DNA of 64,000 bases from Treponema pectinovorum (GCF_900497595.1 NZ_UFQO01000001.1:310001-374000); one strand, 5' to 3'. Positions 44,098-54,125 are shown, counted from the first letter of the stretch. The notes: a model not told the origin generated them from the letters alone. Translations and numbers: made by a program.

Positions 44098-44832
44098 TCA
44101 AAGGCTCATATCGAGCGAGAATTGAACTTCTGTTGTTGTAAGATTCAATTCGCGTGCAATCAATTCAACAGAATAGCCTTGCTGAAAAAGCTCTTTTATC
44201 TGTTCGTTTATATTTTTTTTAGGTTTTATAGGATTGTCAGAAAATTTTATGTTTGAAATTTTTGGGATTGAAGCAACGCTCGCTCCAACATTGTCGACAG
44301 TAAATTTCGTTCCGCTTGAAGAAGTTACATATCTTTCTTCCTTTTCTGCAAAAAGCTCGCCTTGCCCCCCAGAAAGTTGTTTTTCACCTTCTTCTGTTAT
44401 TGAATATGCTCTTGTCGACTGCAAGGAATCAGAAAGACTTTCGTGTCCAAACGAAGAATTTTTAGAAATATTTTTTGAAATAGTTTCGATTGAAGTTTGA
44501 TGATTAAAACTATCAGTTTTTTTTGAATTTGATTCCAAAATAGAAGAATATTGCGCTCGTTTTATATCTTTTTCAAATTCGGCTTTTAAAACACTCATGT
44601 GCCTATCCGCTTCTGCTACGACAGCTTTTAAGGTTTTTATCTTTGATTCGATTAAATCTATATCGCGAGAAGTTACCCTGTTCACATCTTCGAGTATTTT
44701 TGCAACATCTTGCTTTGTCGACAAAATTATGTCGTCTGTAGAAAAAAGCTTTCTAAACTTGGTTAAAAATATTATCCAAAAAACTACATTTATAGCGCAA
44801 AGAAAAAATGCAAGAAGTGCAATTCCAACCAT
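44098..44832 (-). CDS. membrane-anchored coiled-coil protein with C-terminal helix-turn-helix (SwrB/DUF6115-like)
   Basis: 244 aa. One N-terminal membrane helix (LLAFFLCAINVVFWIIFL), a coiled-coil stretch to about residue 100, a Ser-rich low-complexity middle and a C-terminal helical motif, KELFQQGYSVELIARELNLT. That end resembles the DNA-binding-like tail of SwrB/DUF6115 proteins, which affect flagellar assembly in Bacillus. It is the last gene of the flagellar operon, 4 bases after its neighbour's stop. Family match is by pattern only. Confidence 0.6.
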   Translation of the reverse strand: MVGIALLAFFLCAINVVFWIIFLTKFRKLFSTDDIILSTKQDVAKILEDVNRVTSRDIDLIESKIKTLKAVVAEADRHMSVLKAEFEKDIKRAQYSSILESNSKKTDSFNHQTSIETISKNISKNSSFGHESLSDSLQSTRAYSITEEGEKQLSGGQGELFAEKEERYVTSSSGTKFTVDNVGASVASIPKISNIKFSDNPIKPKKNINEQIKELFQQGYSVELIARELNLTTTEVQFSLDMSL

Positions 44833-44835
44833 CTT

Positions 44836-45165
44836 TTACCCCAAGATATCTATATTTTGTCCCAAGTAGGATTCTTTTATCTCTGTGAGTTTTTTGTTTT
44901 CTTGAGTGTCTTCATTGTCTTTTTTTTTATTTTCTTGAGAAAAAGATTTTTCTCCGCCAGAGCCGTCGCCTTTGATTTTTGCAGATTTTGCTTCACCCTC
45001 TGCGGTTTTATGAACTTGAGAAGCCATTTCTGCATTTTGGCGAATAAAATTAGATTCCTGCAAGGCTTGGGTCAACTGAGCACCCTGCTGCTGATGTGCA
45101 ACATTTTTTGCAACATTGTTCATCTGAGAATAAATAGTAGATAAATCAATTGGTTGAATAGCCAT
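44836..45165 (-). CDS. small hydrophilic flagellar-operon protein, unknown
   Basis: 109 aa with no membrane helix. The N-terminus MAIQPIDLSTIYSQMNNVAK is helical and Gln/Asn-rich; the C-terminal half is strongly charged (KGDGSGGEKSFSQENKKKDN). It overlaps the fapA stop by 20 bases and AGGGA precedes the ATG by 4 bases, so it is a real coupled gene. No catalytic motif; an accessory or adaptor role in motility is the only hint. Confidence 0.7.
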   Translation of the reverse strand: MAIQPIDLSTIYSQMNNVAKNVAHQQQGAQLTQALQESNFIRQNAEMASQVHKTAEGEAKSAKIKGDGSGGEKSFSQENKKKDNEDTQENKKLTEIKESYLGQNIDILG

Positions 45166-47116
45166 CCGGTCCCTTTACATCGTCAAATGTCGGCTGTTCG
45201 TATTTTCCTCTGCGAACAAAGCCTTCTTCATAGTAGAACGTAACGTTTTTAACATCCGCCCGCACTTCATCTTTTTCATCGCGGACAAAAATCTTTACTC
45301 CAGAATATACAGTTCCAGAAGCGTAGACTTTTCCAATATTTTTGAGTTCTCTAAGATGTGCCTGTATAGATTCAATTTCTTTATTGAAAGTATCGTTTTC
45401 GTTTTTAATCTCATTTTTTCTAAGCGTGAATTTTTTAAGGTTTTCTTCTTTATCGCTTGGAAGGACTTTTCTTATCTTTTTTGTATTTTCCAAAGTTTGA
45501 ATATTTAAATCTAGACCTTCAAGTTCTTTTAGATTGTTTGCCTGCATTTCAAGCAGTTCTGCCAAACGACGTTTTGACCTCGGGTCGACTCCAACTTCTA
45601 TGATAGTTTCTGTACCACCACCAGCAGAACCTATATTTTTTGCCAAAACAGTTTCCGTTGCAAAAAGATGACCACCTGTAATCTGAGCACGTTTTCCTTG
45701 TAGAATAATTCTCTTCTGTGCCGAAACTTCGCTATTCATTATGGAATCGTTTACGATGATATTTTCTTCTACTTCAACTTTTGAATTTTGAATGAATTTC
45801 GCCCAAAGCGAACCACCACATTTTATTTCGCATTCATCACGACCTACAACGCCTTGGCTTACGATTATATCTCCATCGCTTTCCAAACGGCTTGCTCCGA
45901 CTGCACCGTTTATTTCTATGTTTCCACTCGCTTTTATGTCGTAGCCATCTTCGACATTGCCACTTACAACTACAGTTCCCAAGAAAGTTATGTTTCCGGT
46001 TTTTATATTTACGCCTTCAACTTCCATTATAGGCTCTACATTTATCTTGTCGTTTATCAATAGAACTTGCCCATTGCAAGCAGCGAGAATCGTTCTTCCG
46101 TCTGTATCAACTTTTACGTTCTTACCCAAAGGAAGATTTATATCTTTTCCATTTTTTGCTTCTAGGTATCGTCCAAAAATCGTTTTTCCCGCTTTTCCTC
46201 GTTCTGGCAGCATTTTTTGTGCAAGTGGTTGACCTTCAACAACGTTTTGAATCAAATTCAACTCTTTAAAATTGACCTGTCCATTTGCGGCTTCTTTTGC
46301 ACGGATTTTCGAACGGTCTGTTTCAAAATTATATGCTATGTAAGCATCTCGTCCGTCGACTGGAGCTACCGCTTCGGCAACTACAACTGGAATGTCGTAT
46401 ACAGGTCTGTCGACGAGAGCTTCAATTTTTTCATCAGAAATCCCTGCAACAACACCTTGATTTTTTAGAGCTGTTACTATCTGTTTATGGCTTACGTCCG
46501 CTCCACCCAAAGAAGGCGCATTTATAGTGCAAGTTGCTTTCATTTCATCTTTTGCAATATCAATTACAAATATCGCATCATTAGCGGGAGTTCTAACATA
46601 CGAGCCAATATCTTCGTAAACCCCTTCTGTTCCTGTCTTTGCATATTTTTTAATTTTGCTTTCATCAAAATCTTTTGTATCTGGGCGTTTTAACTCGTTT
46701 ACAATCTCGTTTGCATTTACAGGTTTTCCTTCTCCAACTGGAAGATTGACCTTGAGATATATTTCTTGACCAAAACGATGAATAAAGAATTCTCCGTCCT
46801 TGTCGATTTTTAAATTTTCTTCGGTCAAACTCTGAACGCCCAAAGCATGAAATTCTTTTGCTTTTGCAATTTTTGCGACTGATTCTGCGCTTTGATAGAC
46901 GATTAAAGTCCAAGGTTTTTTTGCAATCCCAAAAAATCCGTCAAGTCCACGTTCTTTTACTTCGTATTCAAGATTTGAAATTTTTGTGTTTAACTGAATG
47001 GCAGCGTCGGAAAGTGCCGCTTCTAAGGTATCCGCGTGAATTTCTACACTCTTTATGTTCTGATCTGCTTTTTGCAGTTCAATCATATCATCTCTAAGTT
47101 TTGTAAGTGTAACCAT
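45146..47116 (-). CDS. fapA: FapA/DUF342 family polymerisation-type protein
   Basis: 656 aa. The N-terminal 60 residues (IHADTLEAALSDAAIQLN, then ERGLDGFFGIAKKPW) resemble the Jag-N/KHN domain. The middle carries the DUF342 beta-helix with repeated short strands (FLGTVVVSGNVEDGYDIKAS, then EINGAVGASRLESDGDIIVS). A C-terminal coiled coil follows (KEENLKKFTLRKNEIKN). FapA-like proteins occur in flagellar operons of spirochaetes and other bacteria; the biochemical role is not settled. Confidence 0.85.
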   Translation of the reverse strand: MVTLTKLRDDMIELQKADQNIKSVEIHADTLEAALSDAAIQLNTKISNLEYEVKERGLDGFFGIAKKPWTLIVYQSAESVAKIAKAKEFHALGVQSLTEENLKIDKDGEFFIHRFGQEIYLKVNLPVGEGKPVNANEIVNELKRPDTKDFDESKIKKYAKTGTEGVYEDIGSYVRTPANDAIFVIDIAKDEMKATCTINAPSLGGADVSHKQIVTALKNQGVVAGISDEKIEALVDRPVYDIPVVVAEAVAPVDGRDAYIAYNFETDRSKIRAKEAANGQVNFKELNLIQNVVEGQPLAQKMLPERGKAGKTIFGRYLEAKNGKDINLPLGKNVKVDTDGRTILAACNGQVLLINDKINVEPIMEVEGVNIKTGNITFLGTVVVSGNVEDGYDIKASGNIEINGAVGASRLESDGDIIVSQGVVGRDECEIKCGGSLWAKFIQNSKVEVEENIIVNDSIMNSEVSAQKRIILQGKRAQITGGHLFATETVLAKNIGSAGGGTETIIEVGVDPRSKRRLAELLEMQANNLKELEGLDLNIQTLENTKKIRKVLPSDKEENLKKFTLRKNEIKNENDTFNKEIESIQAHLRELKNIGKVYASGTVYSGVKIFVRDEKDEVRADVKNVTFYYEEGFVRRGKYEQPTFDDVKGPDGYSTN

Positions 47117-47134
47117 ACAGCAAAATCCTAAAAT

Positions 47135-47932
47135 TTACATTATGCCTTTTCTAAAATTTGTAAGCCTTGCACGCAGCCTTAAATTCGCTTTTGTGTGTAG
47201 CTGTGAAATTCTAGATTCGCTTACCTCAAGAACCTGCCCTATTTCTTTAAAAGTCAAATCTTCGTGGTAGTAAAGGACGATTACCATTTTTTCTTTTTCT
47301 GGCAATTCGTTTATAGCCTGAATTATGACTTTTCGTATCTCTTCTCGCTCAACTTGAACATCTGGATTTAGGCTTGCAGGAGATTCAATCATGTCTCCTA
47401 AAGAAATGTGATCGCCTTCATCTCCAGAATTCCAAACATCGTTGAGCGATATTATACTGGACGCACTTACTTTCATTATCGTCTGATGATATTCTTCTTC
47501 GGAAAGATTCATCTCTTTTGCAATTTCAGAATCTGTTGCCGTTCGCCCAAGTTTTGATTCAAGTTCGCTTATCGTATCTTCTATTTCTCTGGATTTTTGC
47601 CTAACTGAACGAGGAACCCAATCAAGTTGACGCATTTCATCAAAGATTGCGCCTCGAATTCTGGTTACCGCATAGGTTTTAAATTTTACACCTTTTTCAG
47701 GATCATATTTATTTATCGCATCCAAAAGTCCAAACTGCCCAAACCCCACTAAGTCATCAAACTCCATGCTTGCAGGAAGACCAACAGAAACCTTTCCTGC
47801 TACATATTTTACCAACGGCATATACTGCCTTATCAGTTTTTCGCGCACCTGAGGAGACTTTGTCTTTTTCAATTCAATCCAAAGTTTATCTTCGCATTCG
47901 TCATTTATTATAGGAGTCTGTTCAGCGTCCAT
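47135..47932 (-). CDS. fliA: RNA polymerase sigma factor, FliA/WhiG type
   Basis: 265 aa, sigma-28 family without region 1.1. Region 2 shows LIRQYMPLVKYVAGKVSVGL and EFDDLVGFGQFGLLDAINKY, then FKTYAVTRIRGAIFDEMRQL and DWVPRSVRQK. Region 4 reads LTFKEIGQVLEVSESRISQL. It would direct late flagellar gene transcription. In T. pallidum-like genomes the gene also lies at the end of this operon. An anti-sigma FlgM was not seen. Confidence 0.9.
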   Translation of the reverse strand: MDAEQTPIINDECEDKLWIELKKTKSPQVREKLIRQYMPLVKYVAGKVSVGLPASMEFDDLVGFGQFGLLDAINKYDPEKGVKFKTYAVTRIRGAIFDEMRQLDWVPRSVRQKSREIEDTISELESKLGRTATDSEIAKEMNLSEEEYHQTIMKVSASSIISLNDVWNSGDEGDHISLGDMIESPASLNPDVQVEREEIRKVIIQAINELPEKEKMVIVLYYHEDLTFKEIGQVLEVSESRISQLHTKANLRLRARLTNFRKGIM

Positions 47933-47953
47933 CTTAGTACCCTTTACCGTTTA

Positions 47954-48718
47954 TTATTTGTCCTTAGAAAGCAATGTTCTTATTGCGCCTGCCATAACAT
48001 CAGCATTTTGAATGCTGACTTCTGTTGAATTTGGCAAGGATTTGCCAATAGAACTTTTTGCGCTGGCTGCAAAATCGCTGTCTTCAATTATATCATTAAT
48101 ATCATCATTTTTCTCGTCTGTTGATAAATCTTCTATGTTTGGTAAATCGTCTACCTCTTTTACAGAAGTTTCCTCGCTTTCTTCACCAGAAGGGTTTACA
48201 GATTTTACTGGTGCAACTACTTCGGTTGCAGCAGATGAAGAAGATACTTTTTGAACGTTTGCCAGATTTACAGGAACAAAAGTTTCTTGAGTTTGCTGTT
48301 TTACAGGCTTTTCTGACACAGGATTTGCTGTAACAGGATTTTCTGGGTCAATGATTTTTGGATTTTCAGTTTTCGTAGAATCCTGTTCTTCTTCAACTTC
48401 GTTACCTTTTAATTTTTGCCTATTATTTTCTACAAAAAACTGTGGCCCAGAATCATCCTCCAAATTTTCATCTGAAACAACTATATCAACATTTCCAGCA
48501 ACCGCTTTTTCGCTTTTTACCTCGGAAACTTCTTCGCCACTCGATAAAAATTTTTCATAAATCAGGGAAATTCCAACTGCAAGTGCCGCAAAGACTATTG
48601 CAAATATAAATGCCCGCAACAAAACAATTACAAAAGCGTTTGAACTTATTATTCCAGTGAGAAATGACAAAACAAAACCGCAGCTGGCAGATATACCAAT
48701 CGATTTTCCTTTTATCAT
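47954..48718 (-). CDS. membrane protein of the flagellar operon, unknown
   Basis: 254 aa. Two N-terminal membrane helices (SIGISASCGFVLSFLTGIIS and IVLLRAFIFAIVFAALAVGI) anchor a long acidic, Ser/Pro/Glu-rich, probably disordered tail (VNPSGEESEETSVKEVDDLP). The end is compact (SVQNADVMAGAIRTLLSKDK-like: ADVMAGAIRTLLSKD). No known domain recognised. Its constant company with flhF, flhG and sigma genes suggests a spirochaete motility role. Confidence 0.65.
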   Translation of the reverse strand: MIKGKSIGISASCGFVLSFLTGIISSNAFVIVLLRAFIFAIVFAALAVGISLIYEKFLSSGEEVSEVKSEKAVAGNVDIVVSDENLEDDSGPQFFVENNRQKLKGNEVEEEQDSTKTENPKIIDPENPVTANPVSEKPVKQQTQETFVPVNLANVQKVSSSSAATEVVAPVKSVNPSGEESEETSVKEVDDLPNIEDLSTDEKNDDINDIIEDSDFAASAKSSIGKSLPNSTEVSIQNADVMAGAIRTLLSKDK

Positions 48719-48782
48719 ATCTTCTCCCCCTGTTAAAAAGATTAAGCCAAAAAAAGAGCAAGGTCAAGTTTGCACGAAAATG

Positions 48783-49670
48783 CTATTTTTTCCTTAAAAA
48801 TTTGCGTAAAAAGCTTGAAACGCCTTCGCTTGAAGCGATGTCCGTTTTTTCTATCCTGCCAACTATGTGCTTTATGCACTGCGCTGGCTTTGAAGTTGGA
48901 TTTACAATCATAAATGGCTTTTGCCGAATTACAGAAGCCGCAACTACAGAGTCGTCATAGACAAAACCTATGTAGTCAATTTTGTAATTTAAGAATTGTC
49001 CTACGATTGTTATTATCCTGTCTGAAATTTTTTTACCTTCTTCTGCAGAATGAACTCTATTGACCAGAAGTTTTATATTTATGTTTCTTTCGCCTAATTC
49101 GGTTGTTATGATTTTTATCATTCCGTAAGCGTCAGTTATTGCAGTTGGCTCTGGAGTTGTAACAACATAAACCTCGTCCGCTGCTGCAACAAATTGAAGC
49201 ACATTGTTTGCAATTCCTGCTCCAGTATCTATTATGATTATGTCTGCGTTTCCTAACTGAGCAAATTGTTTTGCAAAATAATCGAGTTCTTCAACAGAAA
49301 GATTTGCAATTTTTGAAAAGCCGTTTGCTCCTGCTATGAACTTTATTCCAACTTCTGTGTCCAAAATTATTTCCGACATAGTTTTTTGTCGATTTATAAC
49401 CTGCATAAGATTGTACTGCGGAACAACATTTAATAGTACATTTACGTTTGCCATTCCTAAATCGCCGTCAATCAATATGACTTTTTTTCCAAGTTGAGCG
49501 TAAGCGATTGCCATATTTACGGCCATATTTGTTTTTCCAACGCCGCCTTTTCCGCTTGTTACTGCGATTATTCTTGTTTTATGTTCCGTTTCAGCGGACT
49601 TTTTTTCTGTTTTTTGAGGAGAAGATGAATTTCCCATCAATTCACGCAATTCTTCTGCTTGATCTTCCAT
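48783..49670 (-). CDS. flhG: MinD/ParA-like flagellar number regulator
   Basis: 295 aa. The deviant Walker A motif TSGKGGVGKTNMAVN lies near residue 40, followed by VILIDGDLGMANVN and IIIIDTGAGIANNVL (Walker B). FlhG stimulates FlhF GTPase and limits flagellar number and position. A short N-terminal segment EDQAEELRELM resembles the FlhF-activating helix. It follows flhF by 3 bases. Confidence 0.92.
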   Translation of the reverse strand: MEDQAEELRELMGNSSSPQKTEKKSAETEHKTRIIAVTSGKGGVGKTNMAVNMAIAYAQLGKKVILIDGDLGMANVNVLLNVVPQYNLMQVINRQKTMSEIILDTEVGIKFIAGANGFSKIANLSVEELDYFAKQFAQLGNADIIIIDTGAGIANNVLQFVAAADEVYVVTTPEPTAITDAYGMIKIITTELGERNINIKLLVNRVHSAEEGKKISDRIITIVGQFLNYKIDYIGFVYDDSVVAASVIRQKPFMIVNPTSKPAQCIKHIVGRIEKTDIASSEGVSSFLRKFLRKK

Positions 49671-49673
49671 AAT

Positions 49674-50891
49674 TTAATTTTCCTCCGGGAACATATCGTC
49701 TATGTGGATTTTGTTTATTTTAAAGTCGGCAAGTTTATATAAAAATTGCGCAACGCTCGCTCTCTGCATATCTTTAGGAACTTTTTGCCCATTTGTTATA
49801 TACGAAACAGATTTATTTTTTTCAAAAAGAACGCTCAAAATATTTCCAAAAGATGTCGTTTCATCGCACTTTGTTATTATGACAGAATTAAAATTAAAAA
49901 GAGAAAAGTTATCTATTATCTTTGTCAAATCGCTGGTTTTTGTAGACGCTGCAACTACAAGATAAGTATCTAATGGAATCCCTTGAACGCTCAAAATTTT
50001 TCTCATTTTTGCGATGTTATCAAAATCGTTTTGACTGTAACCTGCTGTGTCTATAAAAATGTAATCGGTTGAATCCTTGCATTCTTGGATTATCTCGTTT
50101 AAATCGTCTGAATTTTCAGCCTTGTCAACTCTTACATTCATTATGTCGCCAAATTTTCTAAGTTGCTGTTCTGCACCGACTCTCGTGTGGTCTATCGTAA
50201 CCAGACGCACAATCGGAGAAGCGAGTTTATTCTCTTTTGCTTCGAGAATCGGTTTTGCCGCCATTTTGCTTATCGTTGTAGTTTTTCCAAGCCCTGTAGG
50301 TCCAACCAAAACTATCACATGTGGAGATTTATGAAAAATCTTTGGTTCTATTTTAATCGTCTGCCCAATCCAATCGACAACTTTTTCTTGAACCAAGTCA
50401 AAATCATCGAGTTTTTCTATAGGAAACTCCGCTTTTAACTTATTTGAAATATAACTTATATAAGAATGAGAGAATTCATTTGCATCCAAGAGCGACTCAA
50501 TTTTCTGAATTGAGGGGTGAATATTGTTCGAAGAAGAAACCTGTAAATCGTTGACTTTATTGGTCAACTCATCCAAAAGATTTGTAATTTGACCATACTG
50601 TTTTACAGCAAGGCTTGAATAATCAACTCCAGAAGTTTTTAAAAGCTTTTCCTTTGCAGTTGAAAAATCTTCTTGACTTGCTCTCGCCTCATTTCGTGCC
50701 TTATCTTTTATGACATAGGAAACTTTTACACGAGTTTTTTGAAAGAGGCCAAAAAAACCTTCATGCAAATCATTTTTTACATCTACTATCTGATAATCTT
50801 CCCTGTACATTTCGTATAATTTGTGCCTTATTTCATCGTAAGTTTTTCCTACCAATGTAAGCACTGTAGAATCAAAATTACCGTTATTCAC
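49674..50891 (-). CDS. flhF: signal-recognition-particle-like GTPase FlhF
   Basis: 405 aa. The GTPase core has VLVGPTGLGKTTTISKMAAK (G1), RLVTIDHTRVGAEQQLRKFG, DYIFIDTAGYSQNDFDNIAK (G3) and VIITKCDETTSFG (G4), as in SRP54/FtsY relatives. The N-terminal 100 residues are the B-domain (YDEIRHKLYEMYREDYQIVD). FlhF places the flagellum base. The GTG start overlaps the flhA stop by 8 bases and AGGAG stands in front. Confidence 0.93.
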   Translation of the reverse strand: MNNGNFDSTVLTLVGKTYDEIRHKLYEMYREDYQIVDVKNDLHEGFFGLFQKTRVKVSYVIKDKARNEARASQEDFSTAKEKLLKTSGVDYSSLAVKQYGQITNLLDELTNKVNDLQVSSSNNIHPSIQKIESLLDANEFSHSYISYISNKLKAEFPIEKLDDFDLVQEKVVDWIGQTIKIEPKIFHKSPHVIVLVGPTGLGKTTTISKMAAKPILEAKENKLASPIVRLVTIDHTRVGAEQQLRKFGDIMNVRVDKAENSDDLNEIIQECKDSTDYIFIDTAGYSQNDFDNIAKMRKILSVQGIPLDTYLVVAASTKTSDLTKIIDNFSLFNFNSVIITKCDETTSFGNILSVLFEKNKSVSYITNGQKVPKDMQRASVAQFLYKLADFKINKIHIDDMFPEEN

Positions 50892-53007
50892 TTATCTCTC
50901 CTAAAATTTCGATATTTACATTGCTTCCTGCTGCAATAACTTCATTAAGAGAAAGTACGACCGTTCCTGGCATTTCCCTTTCTATTGTGCTATGCACAAG
51001 TTGGCGAACTTCTGATGTAGGACACAAAATTACAGGCACAAAATTTCGCTCTCGTAAAGATGCTATGCTTAAACTAACTGCCTTTCTAAAATTTCTGGAA
51101 TCTACAGGATCAAAAGCTAAAACAGGATCAGAGCCGTCATTTGAAAAACTCGCATGGTCGATTATCTTTTGAGACCAGCTTTGACTTAATTGAACAACAC
51201 TCAATTTCTTTTCTGGGTCTGAAGGATCCACATATTGAAGACAAATCTGAAGTCCCAGCGCCTCACGCACTTTTTCTATCAGAATGTAAGGCGTATGCGG
51301 CATATTGCCGTAATTTGCAAGCGTTTCTAGGATTGTAACTATATTTCTGATTGAAACCTGCTCTTTTAAAAGTCCCTGCAAAATCTTTTCTATCTCGCCA
51401 TAAGTGTATTTGTAGGTTTCCATAACTTCTTCCACAACAACAGGATTCGTTTCTTTGATTTTTTTGATGATTGCAGAAACTTCCTGCCTGCCCAAAATTT
51501 GTGCAGCATTAGAGCGAATGATTTCTGTCATGTGCGTTGCTATTATGGTTGGTGGGTCTATTACAGAATAATTATTTTTTTCCGCTTCAAGCCTTCTGTC
51601 TTCCGAAACCCAAATCGCAGGTATTCCAAATGCAGGATCTTTTGTAGGCTCTCCTTTTATCTCTTCCAAAACATTTCCAGTATTTAGGCACAAATAATAT
51701 CCCATCTTTAACTTTGAACGACCAGCTTCTATTCCTCGAATTTTAAAACTGTATTCTTGCGGATCTAAAGTAAGGTTGTCGCGTATTCTTATTGGAGGAA
51801 CGACAAGTCCCAAATCCAAAGCTGCTTCTCGCCTTATGCGCGTTATGCGTTCAAGAAGTTCAGCGCCTTTTTCTTTATTTACTAAATCTAAAAGTGCAAC
51901 TCCAAGTTCAAGGCACAAAGCGTCCAGAGGAACAACAGGGCTTACATCTTCTGGATTTTGCCCAGTCTGATTTTTTGATTTTGCATTTGCTTCTTCTTCC
52001 AATTTTTTTGCGAAACTCACCCTTTGCTTTTTTATCATCGAATAGCCAAAATAGATTAAAAGAGCGCCGATAGCAATCAGCGAAACAATTAAAAATGGTG
52101 TGGTTCTAAAGATTAAACTCATCAAAACCAAGATAACGCCAGAGATTATGTATACAGAACCGCTTACGTTGAACTGCTTCTTTATCTCTTCTCCTAAAAC
52201 TTCGTTGGAATTACTACCTGTAACCAAAATACCTGTAGCAACAGAAAGCAACAACGACGGCAACTGGCTTAAAAGTCCGTCTCCAATCGTAAGCTGGGGA
52301 AAAGTATTTATCGCAGATTGCCAGCTCATATCCTTTGCAAGCATCGCATAAATAACTCCACCAACTAGATTTATAGCGGTGATGAAGATTCCGGCCTTTA
52401 CGTTACCGCTTACGAATTTTGAAGATCCGTCCATTGCTGAATAAAAGTCGCTTTCTCTCTGAATTGAAGCTTTTTTTTCTCGTGCCTGCTCATCTGTTAT
52501 CGAACCTGAATTGAGTTCTGAATCAACTGCAAACATCTTTGAATTCATAGAATCAAGGGCAAACCTTGCTGCAACTTCCGAAACTCGAGTAGCACCTTTT
52601 GTGATTACTACAACCTGAATTATTATCAAAATCACAAAGATTACAAAACCCACAATCGGTTGTCTGCCTGCGACAATATTTGCAAAAGACTTAATCATAT
52701 TTCCACTAAATTTTTCAAAACCGACATAGCCAGTAGACAAAATAAAGCGAGTGGAACAGACATTTAAGGCAAGTCCGTAGATTGTAGAAAAAAGTATAAC
52801 TCTGGGAAAAGAAGATAAATCAGAAGCTTTTGGAGTATAAAGAACGACTAACAAAATGATGAGTGCTACGGCAACATTTATTATCATCAAAAAATCAAGG
52901 AAAGCACCAGTAACAGGCATGATAAGCATTAAAACTATTAAAACTGCCGCGGCTGCAATCGCATGATTTGAGATTTGATTTAAAATATTTGTGATACGGT
53001 TAGCCAC
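50884..53007 (-). CDS. flhA: flagellar type III export gate protein FlhA
   Basis: 707 aa. Eight membrane helices in the first half, with the conserved cytoplasmic loop FALDSMNSKMFAVDSELNSG (FHIPEP region) and DFYSAMDGSSKFVSGNVKAG, then FPQLTIGDGLLSQLPSLLLS. The C-terminal domain from about residue 370 forms the chaperone-docking ring. It couples the proton motive force to export. Upstream neighbour flhB, downstream flhF. Confidence 0.96.
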   Translation of the reverse strand: MANRITNILNQISNHAIAAAAVLIVLMLIMPVTGAFLDFLMIINVAVALIILLVVLYTPKASDLSSFPRVILFSTIYGLALNVCSTRFILSTGYVGFEKFSGNMIKSFANIVAGRQPIVGFVIFVILIIIQVVVITKGATRVSEVAARFALDSMNSKMFAVDSELNSGSITDEQAREKKASIQRESDFYSAMDGSSKFVSGNVKAGIFITAINLVGGVIYAMLAKDMSWQSAINTFPQLTIGDGLLSQLPSLLLSVATGILVTGSNSNEVLGEEIKKQFNVSGSVYIISGVILVLMSLIFRTTPFLIVSLIAIGALLIYFGYSMIKKQRVSFAKKLEEEANAKSKNQTGQNPEDVSPVVPLDALCLELGVALLDLVNKEKGAELLERITRIRREAALDLGLVVPPIRIRDNLTLDPQEYSFKIRGIEAGRSKLKMGYYLCLNTGNVLEEIKGEPTKDPAFGIPAIWVSEDRRLEAEKNNYSVIDPPTIIATHMTEIIRSNAAQILGRQEVSAIIKKIKETNPVVVEEVMETYKYTYGEIEKILQGLLKEQVSIRNIVTILETLANYGNMPHTPYILIEKVREALGLQICLQYVDPSDPEKKLSVVQLSQSWSQKIIDHASFSNDGSDPVLAFDPVDSRNFRKAVSLSIASLRERNFVPVILCPTSEVRQLVHSTIEREMPGTVVLSLNEVIAAGSNVNIEILGEISE

Positions 53008-53025
53008 TCCCCACCCCTGGTTGAC

Positions 53026-54123
53026 CTACTTTTTTCTTCCGAGATAATCTATCTGTGTATAAACGACTGCTATAGCCTTTATAAATTCATCAGGAATTAT
53101 ATCACCAACTTCCACTTGTGAATAGAGACCCCTGGCAAGCGGTACATTTTCTACACGAGGAATTCCGTTTTCGTCTGCAAGTTCACGAATCCGCCTTGCA
53201 AGTTCATCCTGTCCTTTTGCATTTACAACAGGTCTGTCTGCTTTTTGAGAATCGTATTTTAAAGCTACAGAAAAATGAGTCGGGTTTGTAACAACAACAT
53301 CGCTTTCTGCAACAGCCCTTGGAAGATTCTGCTGTAAAAGAGCCCTTTGCGCTTGTTGGAGTTTTCCTTTTACTTCAGGATCTCCTTCCTGTTCTTTAAA
53401 CTCAATTTTTACTTCCTGCTTGGTCATCTTTAAAGACTGCAAAAATTGATAACGCTGTACAAAATAATCAGGAATGGAAAGCGCTAAAAAAACTATCGAA
53501 CAAAAGGCAAGAATTTGAGCCGCCGCATTAGAAACCCGACCTGCCGCAAGCCGTATTGAGCCAACTTTTAGCAAAGCCAGAATATCGCCTGTGTTCGCCC
53601 TTATTATTATAAAAGCGATGAGAATTACAGCAAAAACTTTTACAAATTGCTTTACGACATTAAATGCACCTTCTGGAGAAAAAATTGTCTTTTTTAAATA
53701 CTGTCCAATTCGAGGAATTATGACAGAAATTTTAAATTCAATTGGTTTTGTAGAAAAAATAAATCCTCTATTTTGAATCAAATTTCCTGCAAAGGCTGCA
53801 ACCCCTCCTGCAAGTGCTGGGGGGAGAAGCATTTTTGTAAGGTTTATAAAAAAAATCACGAGAAATTTCTTTTGGGTAAAATCTGCTTTTGCGCATTGAG
53901 AAAAATAATAAACTAAAACCTGCTCACACCATCTAAGATAAAACGGAGCAGCAATTATTAGAACAATAACACATACAAGCATTACAAGAGCGCTGTTTAA
54001 TTCCTGACTTTTTGCAACGCGTCCTTCTTCTCTTGCACGCTGAATTTTTAACTCGGAAGCTTCCTCTGTTCTTCCTTCGTCTTCGGCTGCAAACCACTGA
54101 AGGTCAATCTGACTAAAATCCAT
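53026..54123 (-). CDS. flhB: flagellar export switch protein FlhB
   Basis: 365 aa. Four membrane helices, then the cytoplasmic domain with the autocleavage NPTH motif in VVVTNPTHFSVALKYD. EDEGRTEEASELKIQRAREE at the N-terminus and VPLARGLYSQVEVGDIIPDE near the end are family-typical. It switches export from rod/hook to filament substrates. The SD-like GGAGG lies upstream of the ATG. Confidence 0.96.
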   Translation of the reverse strand: MDFSQIDLQWFAAEDEGRTEEASELKIQRAREEGRVAKSQELNSALVMLVCVIVLIIAAPFYLRWCEQVLVYYFSQCAKADFTQKKFLVIFFINLTKMLLPPALAGGVAAFAGNLIQNRGFIFSTKPIEFKISVIIPRIGQYLKKTIFSPEGAFNVVKQFVKVFAVILIAFIIIRANTGDILALLKVGSIRLAAGRVSNAAAQILAFCSIVFLALSIPDYFVQRYQFLQSLKMTKQEVKIEFKEQEGDPEVKGKLQQAQRALLQQNLPRAVAESDVVVTNPTHFSVALKYDSQKADRPVVNAKGQDELARRIRELADENGIPRVENVPLARGLYSQVEVGDIIPDEFIKAIAVVYTQIDYLGRKK

Positions 54124-54125
54124 CC

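Noticed and set aside
44359-44380. C6 run in the SwrB-like gene, and a G6 run in flhB, as variable tracts
   Set aside because: Six bases is short for slippage and both genes are intact; only the nine-base run stands out.
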